Assembly: GCF_001425445.1 (NCBI RefSeq)
Contig: NZ_LMQU01000010.1
Location: forward strand, 193,501 to 257,500
Source of the DNA: Devosia sp. Leaf420
Lineage (GTDB): Bacteria > Pseudomonadota > Alphaproteobacteria > Rhizobiales > Devosiaceae
Direction: 5' to 3'
DNA length: 64,000 bases
Shown: in pieces, positions 1 through 7,893 of the stretch
Position numbering within the stretch: position 1 is the first letter of the stretch
Layout of the letters: every line of letters starts with the position of its first letter
Notes under the pieces: generated by a model
What the model was told of the DNA's origin: nothing
Seen by the model: the letters and a program-made list of their open reading frames with translations, nothing else
The model's database searches: none
Program-made: the position numbers and the translations under genes

Positions 1-2
1 CG

Positions 3-1241
3 AGTTTTCTCGCCTTCGGCAACGGCAAATCCTATGGCGACACCTGCCACAATGACCGCGGCGCGCTTGTCCCCATGCGCGGCCGCCACGCCATTGTCGG
101 CTTCGACCCCGAAACCGGCCTTCTCACCGCCGAAGCCGGCGCGACGCTCGAAGAGCTGATCGCCCATATCGCGCCGCACGGCTATTTCCTGCCCGTCACC
201 CCCGGCACCCGCTTCGTCACCCTCGGCGGCGCTATCGCCAACGATGTCCACGGCAAGAACCACCATCGCCGCGGCAGCTTCGGCTGCCACGTCACCAGTT
301 TCGAACTCCTCCGCTCCGACGGCACGGTCCACGCCTGCTCAAAGGACCAAAATCCCGAGCTCTTCGCCGCCACGATCGGCGGCATGGGCCTCACCGGCAT
401 TATCCTCACCGCCGCGATCCGCCTGATGCGCGTCGGCTCGCTCGATATCGCCGAAACCATCACGCCGTTTTCTTCGCTCGACGCCTATTTTGACATGGCC
501 GAAGCCGCCGACGCCGAAAACGAATATGCCGTCGCCTGGGTCGATCAACTCGCGACCGGCAAGAACACCGGCCGCGGCGTCCTCTTGACCGGCAACCATG
601 CCGACAACGGCAATTTCGCCGTCTCCCCCCGCGCGACAAAACTCACCGTTCCGCTCGAAATGCCGTTCTCCATGCTCAACGGCCTTAGCCTCCGCGGTTT
701 TAATACCGCCTATTTCCACGCCAAGGCGCGCAAGTCGGGCACCCATCTCAGCCCCTATGGCAGCTTCTTTTATCCGCTCGACGCCGTCGGAAACTGGAAC
801 CGCCTCTATGGCCGCAAAGGCCTTTACCAGCACCAGAGCATCATCCCCTTCGCCGCCGCGCGCAAAACCATTCCGGCCCTCCTTGCCGCCAGCCGCGACG
901 CCGGCGAGGCCTCGTTCCTCACGGTTCTCAAACGCTTCGGCGCAGTGCCCTCCCCTGGCCTTTTCTCCTTCCCCCGGCCCGGCTACACGCTGACCATGGA
1001 TTTTTCCAACCGCGGCGCCTCGACGCGAGCCCTGCTCGATCGCCTCGACGCCATGACCATCGCCGTCGGTGGCCGTGTGAACCCCTACAAGGACCAGCAC
1101 ATGGACGCCGAAACCTTCGCTGCCGGCTTCCCCGAGTGGGAAAAGCTCGAGCGCCTGCGCGATCCCAAATTCAATTCCAATTTCTGGCGGCGCACCGCGC
1201 TCGCCCTTTCCCATCCCATGCCGGCGCTGGCTGCCGAATAG
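3..1241 (+). CDS. FAD-linked oxidoreductase, DprE1-like (5' end outside window)
   Basis: The reading frame is open from the first bases of the window, so the N-terminus is missing; the ATG at 75 is internal. The first residues read S-F-L-A-F-G-N-G-K-S-Y-G-D, the phosphate-binding turn of the FAD_binding_4 (vanillyl-alcohol oxidase) fold, followed by a glycine-rich stretch around V-T-L-G-G-A-I-A-N-D-V-H-G-K-N. The C-terminal part (E-W-E-K-L-E-R-L-R-D-P ... F-W-R-R-T) is typical of the D-arabinono-lactone oxidase/DprE1 group, which oxidise a sugar carried on polyprenyl phosphate. It is followed after 9 bp by a small carrier gene and then by an epimerase and an aminotransferase, so a role in making a lipid-linked sugar for the envelope is likely. 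The exact substrate is not known. Confidence 0.8.
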   Translation, partial: SFLAFGNGKSYGDTCHNDRGALVPMRGRHAIVGFDPETGLLTAEAGATLEELIAHIAPHGYFLPVTPGTRFVTLGGAIANDVHGKNHHRRGSFGCHVTSFELLRSDGTVHACSKDQNPELFAATIGGMGLTGIILTAAIRLMRVGSLDIAETITPFSSLDAYFDMAEAADAENEYAVAWVDQLATGKNTGRGVLLTGNHADNGNFAVSPRATKLTVPLEMPFSMLNGLSLRGFNTAYFHAKARKSGTHLSPYGSFFYPLDAVGNWNRLYGRKGLYQHQSIIPFAAARKTIPALLAASRDAGEASFLTVLKRFGAVPSPGLFSFPRPGYTLTMDFSNRGASTRALLDRLDAMTIAVGGRVNPYKDQHMDAETFAAGFPEWEKLERLRDPKFNSNFWRRTALALSHPMPALAAE

Positions 1242-1250
1242 AGGACAATA

Positions 1251-1673
1251 ATGGCTTACCTCCCCTTCATCCTCTTCACCGTCTTCACCAATGCGGCCGC
1301 CCAGCTCATGCTGAAAGCGGGCATGACCTCCATGGGCTCGATCAGCTTCACCGCCGATACCGCAATCCTCCGCATCTTCCAGATCGTCTTCAATCCCTGG
1401 GTTTTTGCGGGGCTCACGACCTTCGTCATCTCCATGGCCTCGCACCTTTATGTGCTCTCCAAGGTCGATATTTCCTTCGCCTATCCCTTCCTCAGCCTTG
1501 CCTATGTGGCCGTCGCCATATTCGCCTGGCTCGTCTTCAAGGAAGATCTCGGCGCCCTCAAAATTGCCGGCATCGCGCTCATCTGCGTCGGCACGGTGCT
1601 GATCGCCCAAGGCGGCACCAAGCACACCGAACCAACGGAAACGGTCGCAAGCCTCAATCGGGCCAGCACCTGA
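1251..1673 (+). CDS. Four-helix EamA/SMR-type carrier, possible lipid-linked sugar flippase
   Basis: 140 residues with four hydrophobic helices, beginning with a short helix carrying A-A-Q-L-M-L-K-A-G, the conserved N-terminal signature of single-domain EamA/SMR proteins. The length and the ending (I-C-V-G-T-V-L-I-A-Q-G-G) resemble ArnE/ArnF, which flip undecaprenyl-phosphate aminoarabinose. It lies 9 bp after the FAD oxidase and 44 bp before an epimerase, inside one operon. The neighbours favour transport of a polyprenyl-phosphate sugar across the inner membrane over drug export, but that is inference from context. Confidence 0.75.
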   Translation: MAYLPFILFTVFTNAAAQLMLKAGMTSMGSISFTADTAILRIFQIVFNPWVFAGLTTFVISMASHLYVLSKVDISFAYPFLSLAYVAVAIFAWLVFKEDLGALKIAGIALICVGTVLIAQGGTKHTEPTETVASLNRAST

Positions 1674-1717
1674 TCCATCGACAAAACCTCATTCAGACAT
1701 TCAGAGCGGGACAAAGA

Positions 1718-2728
1718 ATGCGACACATCATTTTCGGCGGCGATGGCTTTGTCGGCCGGCACCTGGCCCCAAGACTTCTCAATGACGGACACGAGGTTAT
1801 CGTGGCCGACATCGTCAAATCCGATCTGCCGCATTATCGCGATGTGGCCTTCGTCGAGACCGATGTCACGAGCGAAGTGTCCATTCGCGCGCTCGGCATC
1901 AAGCCCGATGACATGGTCTACAATCTCTCGGCAAAAATGCTCTCGCCGATCCAGGTCCGCGCCAAGCGCCACGATTTCTTCTTCCCGGTGAATTACTACG
2001 GCACCGAGAACATCATCCGCGCCATGGACAAGGCCGGCGCCAATCGCCTCGTCCATTTCACGACGGACATGGTCTATGGCCACACCTATACCTGGCCGCA
2101 AAAAGAGGACCATCCCTGCGCCCCCTTGGGCGAATATGGCCTCTCGAAATACAAGACCGAGCTTCTCGCCGCCGATTGGCGCGAAAAGGGCATGAACATC
2201 ACGATGTTCCGCCCCCGCCTCATCATCGGCCCCGGCCGCCTCGGCATTCTCGCCAAGCTTTTCAAGCTGATCGACATGAACCTGCCGGTCCCGATGATCG
2301 GCTCGGGCAAAAACCCCTACCAGTTCATTTCGGTCTTCGATTGCGCCTCAGCCGCCCACGCCGCCTATACGGCCGGCGTTCCGAACGAAGTCTATAATCT
2401 CGGCTCGCTCAACCCGCCGACCACGCGCCAACTGCTCACCAAACTGATCAAGCATGCCGGCTCGCGCTCGCTGCTGGTCCCCACCCCCGGCTGGGCCGTC
2501 AAACGCACCCTCGATTTCCTCGATCTCTTGAACATGCCGATCATGGACCCCGAGCAATATCTGATCGCCGACGAGATGTGCATTCTCGATGTCTCGAAGG
2601 GCGAGCGCGAGCTCAACTGGGTCCCGCAATACCGCGACGAAGACATGCTCATCGCCGCCTATACCGAATACCGCAAGAAACTGGCCGGCAATGAGCCCGC
2701 CGCCGTCACCCAATCCAAGGCCGCGTGA
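1718..2728 (+). CDS. NAD-dependent epimerase/dehydratase (extended SDR)
   Basis: 336 residues from the ATG at 1718, which follows a purine-rich G-G-G-A-C-A-A-A-G-A stretch; a longer open frame upstream is only overlap with the previous gene. The N-terminus I-I-F-G-G-D-G-F-V-G-R-H-L is the Rossmann G-x-x-G-x-x-G motif. The catalytic Y-x3-K pair is visible as Y-G-L-S-K near residues 140-144. This is an extended short-chain dehydrogenase that would epimerise, dehydrate or reduce a nucleotide- or lipid-linked sugar. Its stop codon is 11 bp before the GTG start of the aminotransferase, so the two are probably co-translated. Confidence 0.8.
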   Translation: MRHIIFGGDGFVGRHLAPRLLNDGHEVIVADIVKSDLPHYRDVAFVETDVTSEVSIRALGIKPDDMVYNLSAKMLSPIQVRAKRHDFFFPVNYYGTENIIRAMDKAGANRLVHFTTDMVYGHTYTWPQKEDHPCAPLGEYGLSKYKTELLAADWREKGMNITMFRPRLIIGPGRLGILAKLFKLIDMNLPVPMIGSGKNPYQFISVFDCASAAHAAYTAGVPNEVYNLGSLNPPTTRQLLTKLIKHAGSRSLLVPTPGWAVKRTLDFLDLLNMPIMDPEQYLIADEMCILDVSKGERELNWVPQYRDEDMLIAAYTEYRKKLAGNEPAAVTQSKAA

Positions 2729-2739
2729 GGAAAACCCCG

Positions 2740-4176
2740 GTGTCCAGTGTCATGAACCTGCCCCTCCCCGAAACCAAGACGGTCAAGCCCAAGCTCCTCA
2801 GCGTCGAAGACGCCAAGGCGCTCGACATCAAGACCATCAACGATCTTTTCAGCCAGCACATGAACCCCGGCCAGCTTCATTTCATGAAGCTGCTGGGCTT
2901 TCACAAGATCAAGATCGAGCGTGCCGAGGGCATGTATTATTACGACCAGACCGGCCGTAAGATTCTCGATTTCTTCGGCGGCTTCGGCTCCCTCGCCTTC
3001 GGCCATAACCACCCGCGCATTCTTCAAGCGCGCAAAAAATTTGCCGAAGAAAAGCGCCAGGAAATCGCCATCGCTTTCCTCTCGCAATATGCCACCGCGC
3101 TCGCGAGCAATATCGCGGCCTGCTCCCCCGGCGATCTCGACATGGTCTTCCTTTGCTCCTCAGGCTCCGAAGCCATGGAAGCGGCCATCAAGGTCGCCGA
3201 ACGCGCCGCTGGCCCGTCGCGTCCGAAAATCGTCTACGCGGAAAATTCCTTCCACGGCAAAACCAAGGGCGTGCTCTCGATCACCGATGGCGCCCTTTAT
3301 CGCGGCCAGTTCAAGCTGACAGACAACACCGTCCGCGTTCCCTTCGGCGATATCGACGCCATCGAAGCCGCCTTCAAATCCGATCCCGCCATCGGCACAA
3401 TCGTCCTCGAAACCGTTCAGGGCGGCGGCGGCATCATCACGGCCCAACAGGAATTCTGGACCAAGCTCCGCGCCCTTTGCGACAAATATGGCGTCCTCTG
3501 GGTCGCCGACGAAGTCCAGTGCGGTTTCGGCCGTACCGGCAAATTCTACGCCTTCGAGCATTATGGCGTCGTCCCCGACGTCACTGCCCTCGCCAAATCC
3601 CTTGGTGGCGGCAAGGCGGCCGTCGGCGCCATGATCGCCAAGCGCGACGTCTATATGAAGGCTTATGGCACCAATAAAACTGCCATGATCCACGCCATGG
3701 CGACCTTTGGCGGTATCGGCGAAGCCTCGATCACGTCCATCGAAGCCATCAACCTGCTCTACGATGAAGGCCTGATCGACAATTCAGCCGAGGTCGGCGA
3801 TTACCTCCTCGAAAAGCTGCGTGGCCTCCAGGCCAAGTACCCGACCCTCCTCAAGGATGTCCGCGGTCGCGGACTCATGGTGGGCCTCGAATTCCACGAT
3901 TTTTCGCAGACCCTGCCCCTCGTCCTCCGCCCGGTCGTCGCCGCGCTGGATGATAAGCTTAAGGGCTCGCTCCCCGGCTTCATCGGCAGCCACCTCCTCC
4001 GCGATCACGGCGTCTTGGTGGCCTTCACCGAATACAACCGCAACGTCATCCGCCTCGAACCCCCGCTGATCTGCACCCGCGAAAACGTCGACGAGTTCAT
4101 CACCGCCCTCGAAGAAGTCCTCTCCCGCGGCGTCGTCAAAATCGTCACCGATTTCGTCAGAGCCCAGGTCGGCTGA
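2740..4176 (+). CDS. Class III PLP-dependent aminotransferase
   Basis: About 478 residues. The GTG at 2740 is chosen because a G-A-G-G-A-A ribosome site sits about 7 bp upstream; a GTG at 2725 and an ATG at 2752 are in frame. Class III features are F-F-G-G-F-G-S-L-A-F-G-H-N-H-P, the S-S-G-S-E-A-M-E-A-A phosphate-binding segment, the D-E-V-Q-C-G-F-G-R-T-G block with the cofactor aspartate, and the lysine-bearing A-L-A-K-S-L-G-G-G. The family is related to ornithine and putrescine aminotransferases. In this operon, last after an oxidase, a flippase-like protein and an epimerase, it could put the amino group on an envelope sugar, although an amine substrate is equally possible on sequence alone. 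Confidence 0.8.
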   Translation: MSSVMNLPLPETKTVKPKLLSVEDAKALDIKTINDLFSQHMNPGQLHFMKLLGFHKIKIERAEGMYYYDQTGRKILDFFGGFGSLAFGHNHPRILQARKKFAEEKRQEIAIAFLSQYATALASNIAACSPGDLDMVFLCSSGSEAMEAAIKVAERAAGPSRPKIVYAENSFHGKTKGVLSITDGALYRGQFKLTDNTVRVPFGDIDAIEAAFKSDPAIGTIVLETVQGGGGIITAQQEFWTKLRALCDKYGVLWVADEVQCGFGRTGKFYAFEHYGVVPDVTALAKSLGGGKAAVGAMIAKRDVYMKAYGTNKTAMIHAMATFGGIGEASITSIEAINLLYDEGLIDNSAEVGDYLLEKLRGLQAKYPTLLKDVRGRGLMVGLEFHDFSQTLPLVLRPVVAALDDKLKGSLPGFIGSHLLRDHGVLVAFTEYNRNVIRLEPPLICTRENVDEFITALEEVLSRGVVKIVTDFVRAQVG

Positions 4177-4205
4177 TCCAGCGGCCGCACCAGCACCGAA
4201 TGTCA

Positions 4206-4373
4206 CCCCGGCGAAAGCCGGGGCCTCTCCTGAGATCTCAAGATCAATCCCCGCTCAAGCCTCAAACTCAGACCTGCACCTCCCCCTCGACGGGGGAGGT
4301 TGGGAGGGGGTGCGTGAACCCGAATTTCCGCGCTCTTAAGCACCATCCCCAGCCCTCCCCGTAAAGGGGAGGG
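4206..4373. repeat. Three GC-rich hairpins between convergent genes
   Basis: The 220-bp gap between two convergent genes holds three perfect inverted repeats. One is a 7-bp stem with a GAAA loop at 4206-4223 (CCCCGGC/GCCGGGG). The second is an 8-bp stem at 4279-4299 (CCTCCCCC/GGGGGAGG). The third is an 8-bp stem at 4353-4373 (CCCTCCCC/GGGGAGGG). None is followed by a T-run. They resemble REP/BIME-like intergenic palindromes that recur in alphaproteobacterial genomes, and by position they could stop transcription from both sides. Confidence 0.55.
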
Positions 4374-4396
4374 TGTCGCATCGCGCGTTTGGGCCT

Positions 4397-6079
4397 CTAC
4401 CCCAAAATCCCAGCCCGCACCAAAACATCCCAACACGGATTGAGCGCCACCACGGTCCGCCCGGTCAGCGCATCAGCATAAGCGGCCTCGATATCGTCTC
4501 GCGCCCAGGTCACCGGACATTTCGCGCGCAACACCCCATCCGTCGCTTCGATTGCCGCCTTGGTCTCCGGCGACAGCCCGCCAAGCGTGCGCGTCGGATC
4601 CGCCCCGATCTGCAGGTGCGGCGTGGGCTTGCGATCAAGGAGCCAGGGGAACGGATCGGTAAAATCCATCGTTATCAGGCTGTCGAGCCGGACATTGTTC
4701 TTCGCTTCGAACGCGATCAGCGATTCCACCACGCTCTCGGCCGAAAGCACCCACTGCATCTGGTTGTCGATATCGGTGAAATATTGGTAGCTCGGCAATT
4801 GGTTCTGCGCGGCGAGATCCTCATAGGCGGGACGGAAGCTCGAAAAATGCGCGTCGATCATCGCGGCCCGCTCCATCACGTCCCAGCGCGCCGAAACCTG
4901 CCCAACATTGCGGAGGAGCGGCGCATCGGCCTTGGCATAGGTGGGGCCGGCCGCGGCGGCCCGGACGCTCTTTGACACGATCACCGCCATGGTCGGCACG
5001 ATGGTGAAAGCGCCGAGAACCAGCACGGCGGCCTTGGCCGATCCCTTCAAATTTCTCGTGCGAACGAGGATCAGCGCCAGCACCGGCCAGATGAAGACGA
5101 ATTCCTGGCTGCCCGAATTCTGCGTCTCGAAAATGATCCCGCCGACCATGGCAACGGCGAACCAGGCAAAATTGCTGTCGAGCAGCCGGCCCCAACCATT
5201 GCGAAGATCGAGCATCAACAGCACGGCGCCGAGGAGTGCAGCCGGCAGCAGCACGTCGACCTTATTGGTCACGACAGTTCGGAACCGCGGCAACAGCGTT
5301 TCGGAATTATTGCCCGCCAGCTCGGAAATCGTATGGAGATAGCCCGAGATCATCCCGGTCATGACTTCGAGCACGACGAGCGGCACGGCAAAGACCACGG
5401 CGGCGATCATGACGTCGGTCCATTTGAGGCGCCCGGCCAAAATGGCGAGGACGCCAAACAGCCCGCCGACGAGAAAGCCGGTGATCTTGGTCAGAAACAG
5501 CGCCAGCATGGTCGCGGCGCAGAACCAGGCGAGCTTGCGCCCCCCGCGCAAGAACAGAAGCCCACTTAAAAGCACATAGAGCAGCACGACGATGTGACGG
5601 TTATAAATCCCAAAACCGTCAAAGCTCGGCAGGAGGTGATAGACCTGCGCATTGCTCGGCGCGATGGCTAAGACGAGGAAGGGCACAAGCAGCAGGGTCG
5701 AGAGCGTCCGGTCTCGGCGCGAAACATCCCAAAGCACGAATCCCATCAGGGGTGCGGTCACGGCCAGCAAGGCCCATTGGGCCAACAACAGCGGCTGCGC
5801 ATAGGGAAAGAGATCAAGCCCCCAGGCAAAGAGATAGTATCCAAGCGGCCCGACCGGCATCGAAAAGTCGACGCTCGGCACTTGGCCGCTGGCGATGCGA
5901 TGTGCAGCGTCTAGATAGAGAAAAGTGTCCCAATACATCGGCCCGATCGGGATCACGAGCGGCACGACCAGCAATCCGGCCAGCACCAGGAGCACAAGGC
6001 CGAGCCAGAGGAGGGGCTGGCTCAAGATGCCATGCAGCCTTGGTTGGCGCACCTCCGTGCCCCAAGTCTCAGATGCCAT
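4397..6079 (-). CDS. Polytopic membrane protein, GT-C-type glycosyltransferase candidate
   Basis: About 560 residues from the ATG at 6079 (an in-frame ATG at 6103 gives eight more). There are ten or more hydrophobic helices and a soluble C-terminal part of about 170 residues. After the first helix comes P-M-Y-W-D-T-F-L-Y-L-D-A-A-H-R-I-A-S-G, an aspartate-bearing extracytoplasmic loop of the kind found in GT-C enzymes (ArnT, PMT and arabinosyltransferase folds), which use polyprenyl-phosphate sugars as donors. This fits the upstream operon that seems to make such a donor; the two converge at the hairpin cluster. No close family was recognised. Confidence 0.6.
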   Translation of the reverse strand: MASETWGTEVRQPRLHGILSQPLLWLGLVLLVLAGLLVVPLVIPIGPMYWDTFLYLDAAHRIASGQVPSVDFSMPVGPLGYYLFAWGLDLFPYAQPLLLAQWALLAVTAPLMGFVLWDVSRRDRTLSTLLLVPFLVLAIAPSNAQVYHLLPSFDGFGIYNRHIVVLLYVLLSGLLFLRGGRKLAWFCAATMLALFLTKITGFLVGGLFGVLAILAGRLKWTDVMIAAVVFAVPLVVLEVMTGMISGYLHTISELAGNNSETLLPRFRTVVTNKVDVLLPAALLGAVLLMLDLRNGWGRLLDSNFAWFAVAMVGGIIFETQNSGSQEFVFIWPVLALILVRTRNLKGSAKAAVLVLGAFTIVPTMAVIVSKSVRAAAAGPTYAKADAPLLRNVGQVSARWDVMERAAMIDAHFSSFRPAYEDLAAQNQLPSYQYFTDIDNQMQWVLSAESVVESLIAFEAKNNVRLDSLITMDFTDPFPWLLDRKPTPHLQIGADPTRTLGGLSPETKAAIEATDGVLRAKCPVTWARDDIEAAYADALTGRTVVALNPCWDVLVRAGILG

Positions 6080-6318
6080 CGCCGTCCCCCTTTGGCCCTG
6101 CAAGTTTCAGCTTCGCCGACTTGCCACCGGGAAATTACCGGCAGCCGCCTTATCAAAGCTTAATTTGCCCCAAGAAGTTACAGTTTCAGTAATAGTGTCT
6201 CGGCTAACTCAAACCCAAACTATTGCGCGTTGGGTGTGCGAAGATTCAAGTACGCACCCAAAGCGCAATGTTGCCTGCCAGAGCTGGGTCATACTATCGC
6301 GCCGCGAGTGAGAACGAG

Positions 6319-7734
6319 ATGAGCATCCTTTTGGAAGGCCGGGAGGCACGCCGCCGCCGGCGTTTTCGCATGCCGAGCCGCGACGTCATGGCTGCCGGCC
6401 TCGGCCTTGGCGAGGGCTTCGTCGTCTTCCTCCTCAGTCTCGTTCTGATTTTCGATCATGCCCTGCCCGTCGCGCTCGGCATGGCTGCGGCCGCCGCCCT
6501 CGTCTATGGCCTCCTTGCCGTCCGGGCCGCGCGCAAATTCCTCGCCTACGCCGATCTGCGCCAACCCTATGCCTTCCACGCGCTTTTTAGCTGGATCGCA
6601 GCATCAGCCATTGCGGGTCTCGTCGGCGGCGCCTTGGCCGATTGGGCTTTCAGCCCCGGCCTCCTGTTCTGGGCCTGGTTCGCCCTCGCTGCTGCGCTGA
6701 TCCTTACCCTGCGTATCGTGCTCTATCGCCGCCTTGCCCATATGATGTCGCTGGGCCAATTGCAGGTCGAACGCTTCGGCATCATAGGCGATGCACCTTC
6801 GGTCGAGCATCTTCGCGCCGATCCCCGCGTCTGGCAGCAGGGTGGTCAGGTCGTCACGAGCTTCGTGCTTCCCGAAGGTCTTGGCGGCGCTTTGCCACCG
6901 GCCAAAACCATTGCCGACTTTGCCCGCGACTGCGTCGACAAGAATTGCCAGCACGTCCTCCTCATCGGGGATCTCGACGATCTCGATGGCATCGGCAATC
7001 TCCTCGCCCCCTGCCGCCCCTTCGCGCTCAACTTTTTGCTCTACCCCAAGGCAAGTCTTGCGAGCCACAAGATCAGCCTCATCGACATCGTGCCATTGGG
7101 CTCAGGCAATTCGCTCCGTCTCCTCAGCGCGCCAATGAACGAGACCGGCCGCTTCCTCAAGCGCGCTTTCGATATCGTCGCCTCCGGCGCCGGCCTCATC
7201 CTGCTCTCGCCGATCCTTCTCGTGGTCGCCGCCGCCGTGCGCCTTACCAGCCCCGGCCCCGCGCTGTTCCTGCAGGAACGTCGTGGCTTCAACGGCCGCA
7301 ATTTCCGCATCTATAAATTCCGCTCCATGCGCGTCATGGAAAGCGGCCACGCCATGCGGCAGGCCCAAAAGGACGATCCCCGCGTCACCAAAGTTGGCGC
7401 CTTCATCCGCCGCACCAGCATCGATGAACTCCCACAGCTCATCAATGTTCTCAAAGGCAATATGAGCCTTGTCGGTCCCCGCCCCCACGCCATCTCCCAT
7501 GACGACGAACTCTCGGGCAAATTCGAACTCTATGCCCAGCGACAGCGCATCAAGCCCGGCATCACCGGCTGGGCCCAGGTCAACGGTTTCCGCGGCGATA
7601 CTTCCACCCAAGACAAGATCGAAGCCCGCACCCTTCACGATCTCTACTACGCCGAAAACTGGTCGCTGCTCCTCGATATCTGGATCGTGTTCTTGACCGT
7701 TTTCTCATCGCGCACCCGCCAGAACGCGCACTAA
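6319..7734 (+). CDS. Polyprenyl-phosphate glycosyl-1-phosphate transferase (exopolysaccharide priming)
   Basis: 471 residues from the ATG at 6319; a TTG-started extension to 6223 lacks a good ribosome site. The N-terminal half has several membrane helices and a CoA-binding-like region. The C-terminal catalytic domain begins near [10 protein letters not shown] and carries the family marks: a membrane re-entrant helix, [36 protein letters not shown] and P-G-I-T-G-W-A-Q-V. This WcaJ/PssY/ExoY-type enzyme transfers a sugar phosphate to undecaprenyl phosphate and starts exopolysaccharide repeat-unit assembly. The Wzz-like gene follows after about 160 bp. Confidence 0.9.
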   Translation: MSILLEGREARRRRRFRMPSRDVMAAGLGLGEGFVVFLLSLVLIFDHALPVALGMAAAAALVYGLLAVRAARKFLAYADLRQPYAFHALFSWIAASAIAGLVGGALADWAFSPGLLFWAWFALAAALILTLRIVLYRRLAHMMSLGQLQVERFGIIGDAPSVEHLRADPRVWQQGGQVVTSFVLPEGLGGALPPAKTIADFARDCVDKNCQHVLLIGDLDDLDGIGNLLAPCRPFALNFLLYPKASLASHKISLIDIVPLGSGNSLRLLSAPMNETGRFLKRAFDIVASGAGLILLSPILLVVAAAVRLTSPGPALFLQERRGFNGRNFRIYKFRSMRVMESGHAMRQAQKDDPRVTKVGAFIRRTSIDELPQLINVLKGNMSLVGPRPHAISHDDELSGKFELYAQRQRIKPGITGWAQVNGFRGDTSTQDKIEARTLHDLYYAENWSLLLDIWIVFLTVFSSRTRQNAH

Positions 7735-7764
7735 TACCCAATTGGGCTTAAGCAGCGCTCGCCG

Positions 7765-7780
7765 TTAACAGAATGCTAAC
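7765..7780. promoter_or_regulatory. Possible CtrA box upstream of the Wzz-like gene
   Basis: The 16 bp TTAACAGAATGCTAAC fit the CtrA consensus TTAA-N7-TTAA with one mismatch (CTAA for the second half). A further TTAAC lies about 10 bp downstream. It sits about 115 bp before the start of the chain-length gene. This is a pattern match only; such AT-rich words occur by chance. Confidence 0.3.
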
Positions 7781-7893
7781 AAAACCACTGCTTAACGCCC
7801 GATTGATAAGCGCTTTTTTCAATCCCATTCTGCAATCCCGGTTTGGGGAATATTAACCACGTTGGGTCATGCTCGGATCGAATGGAATCCGCG

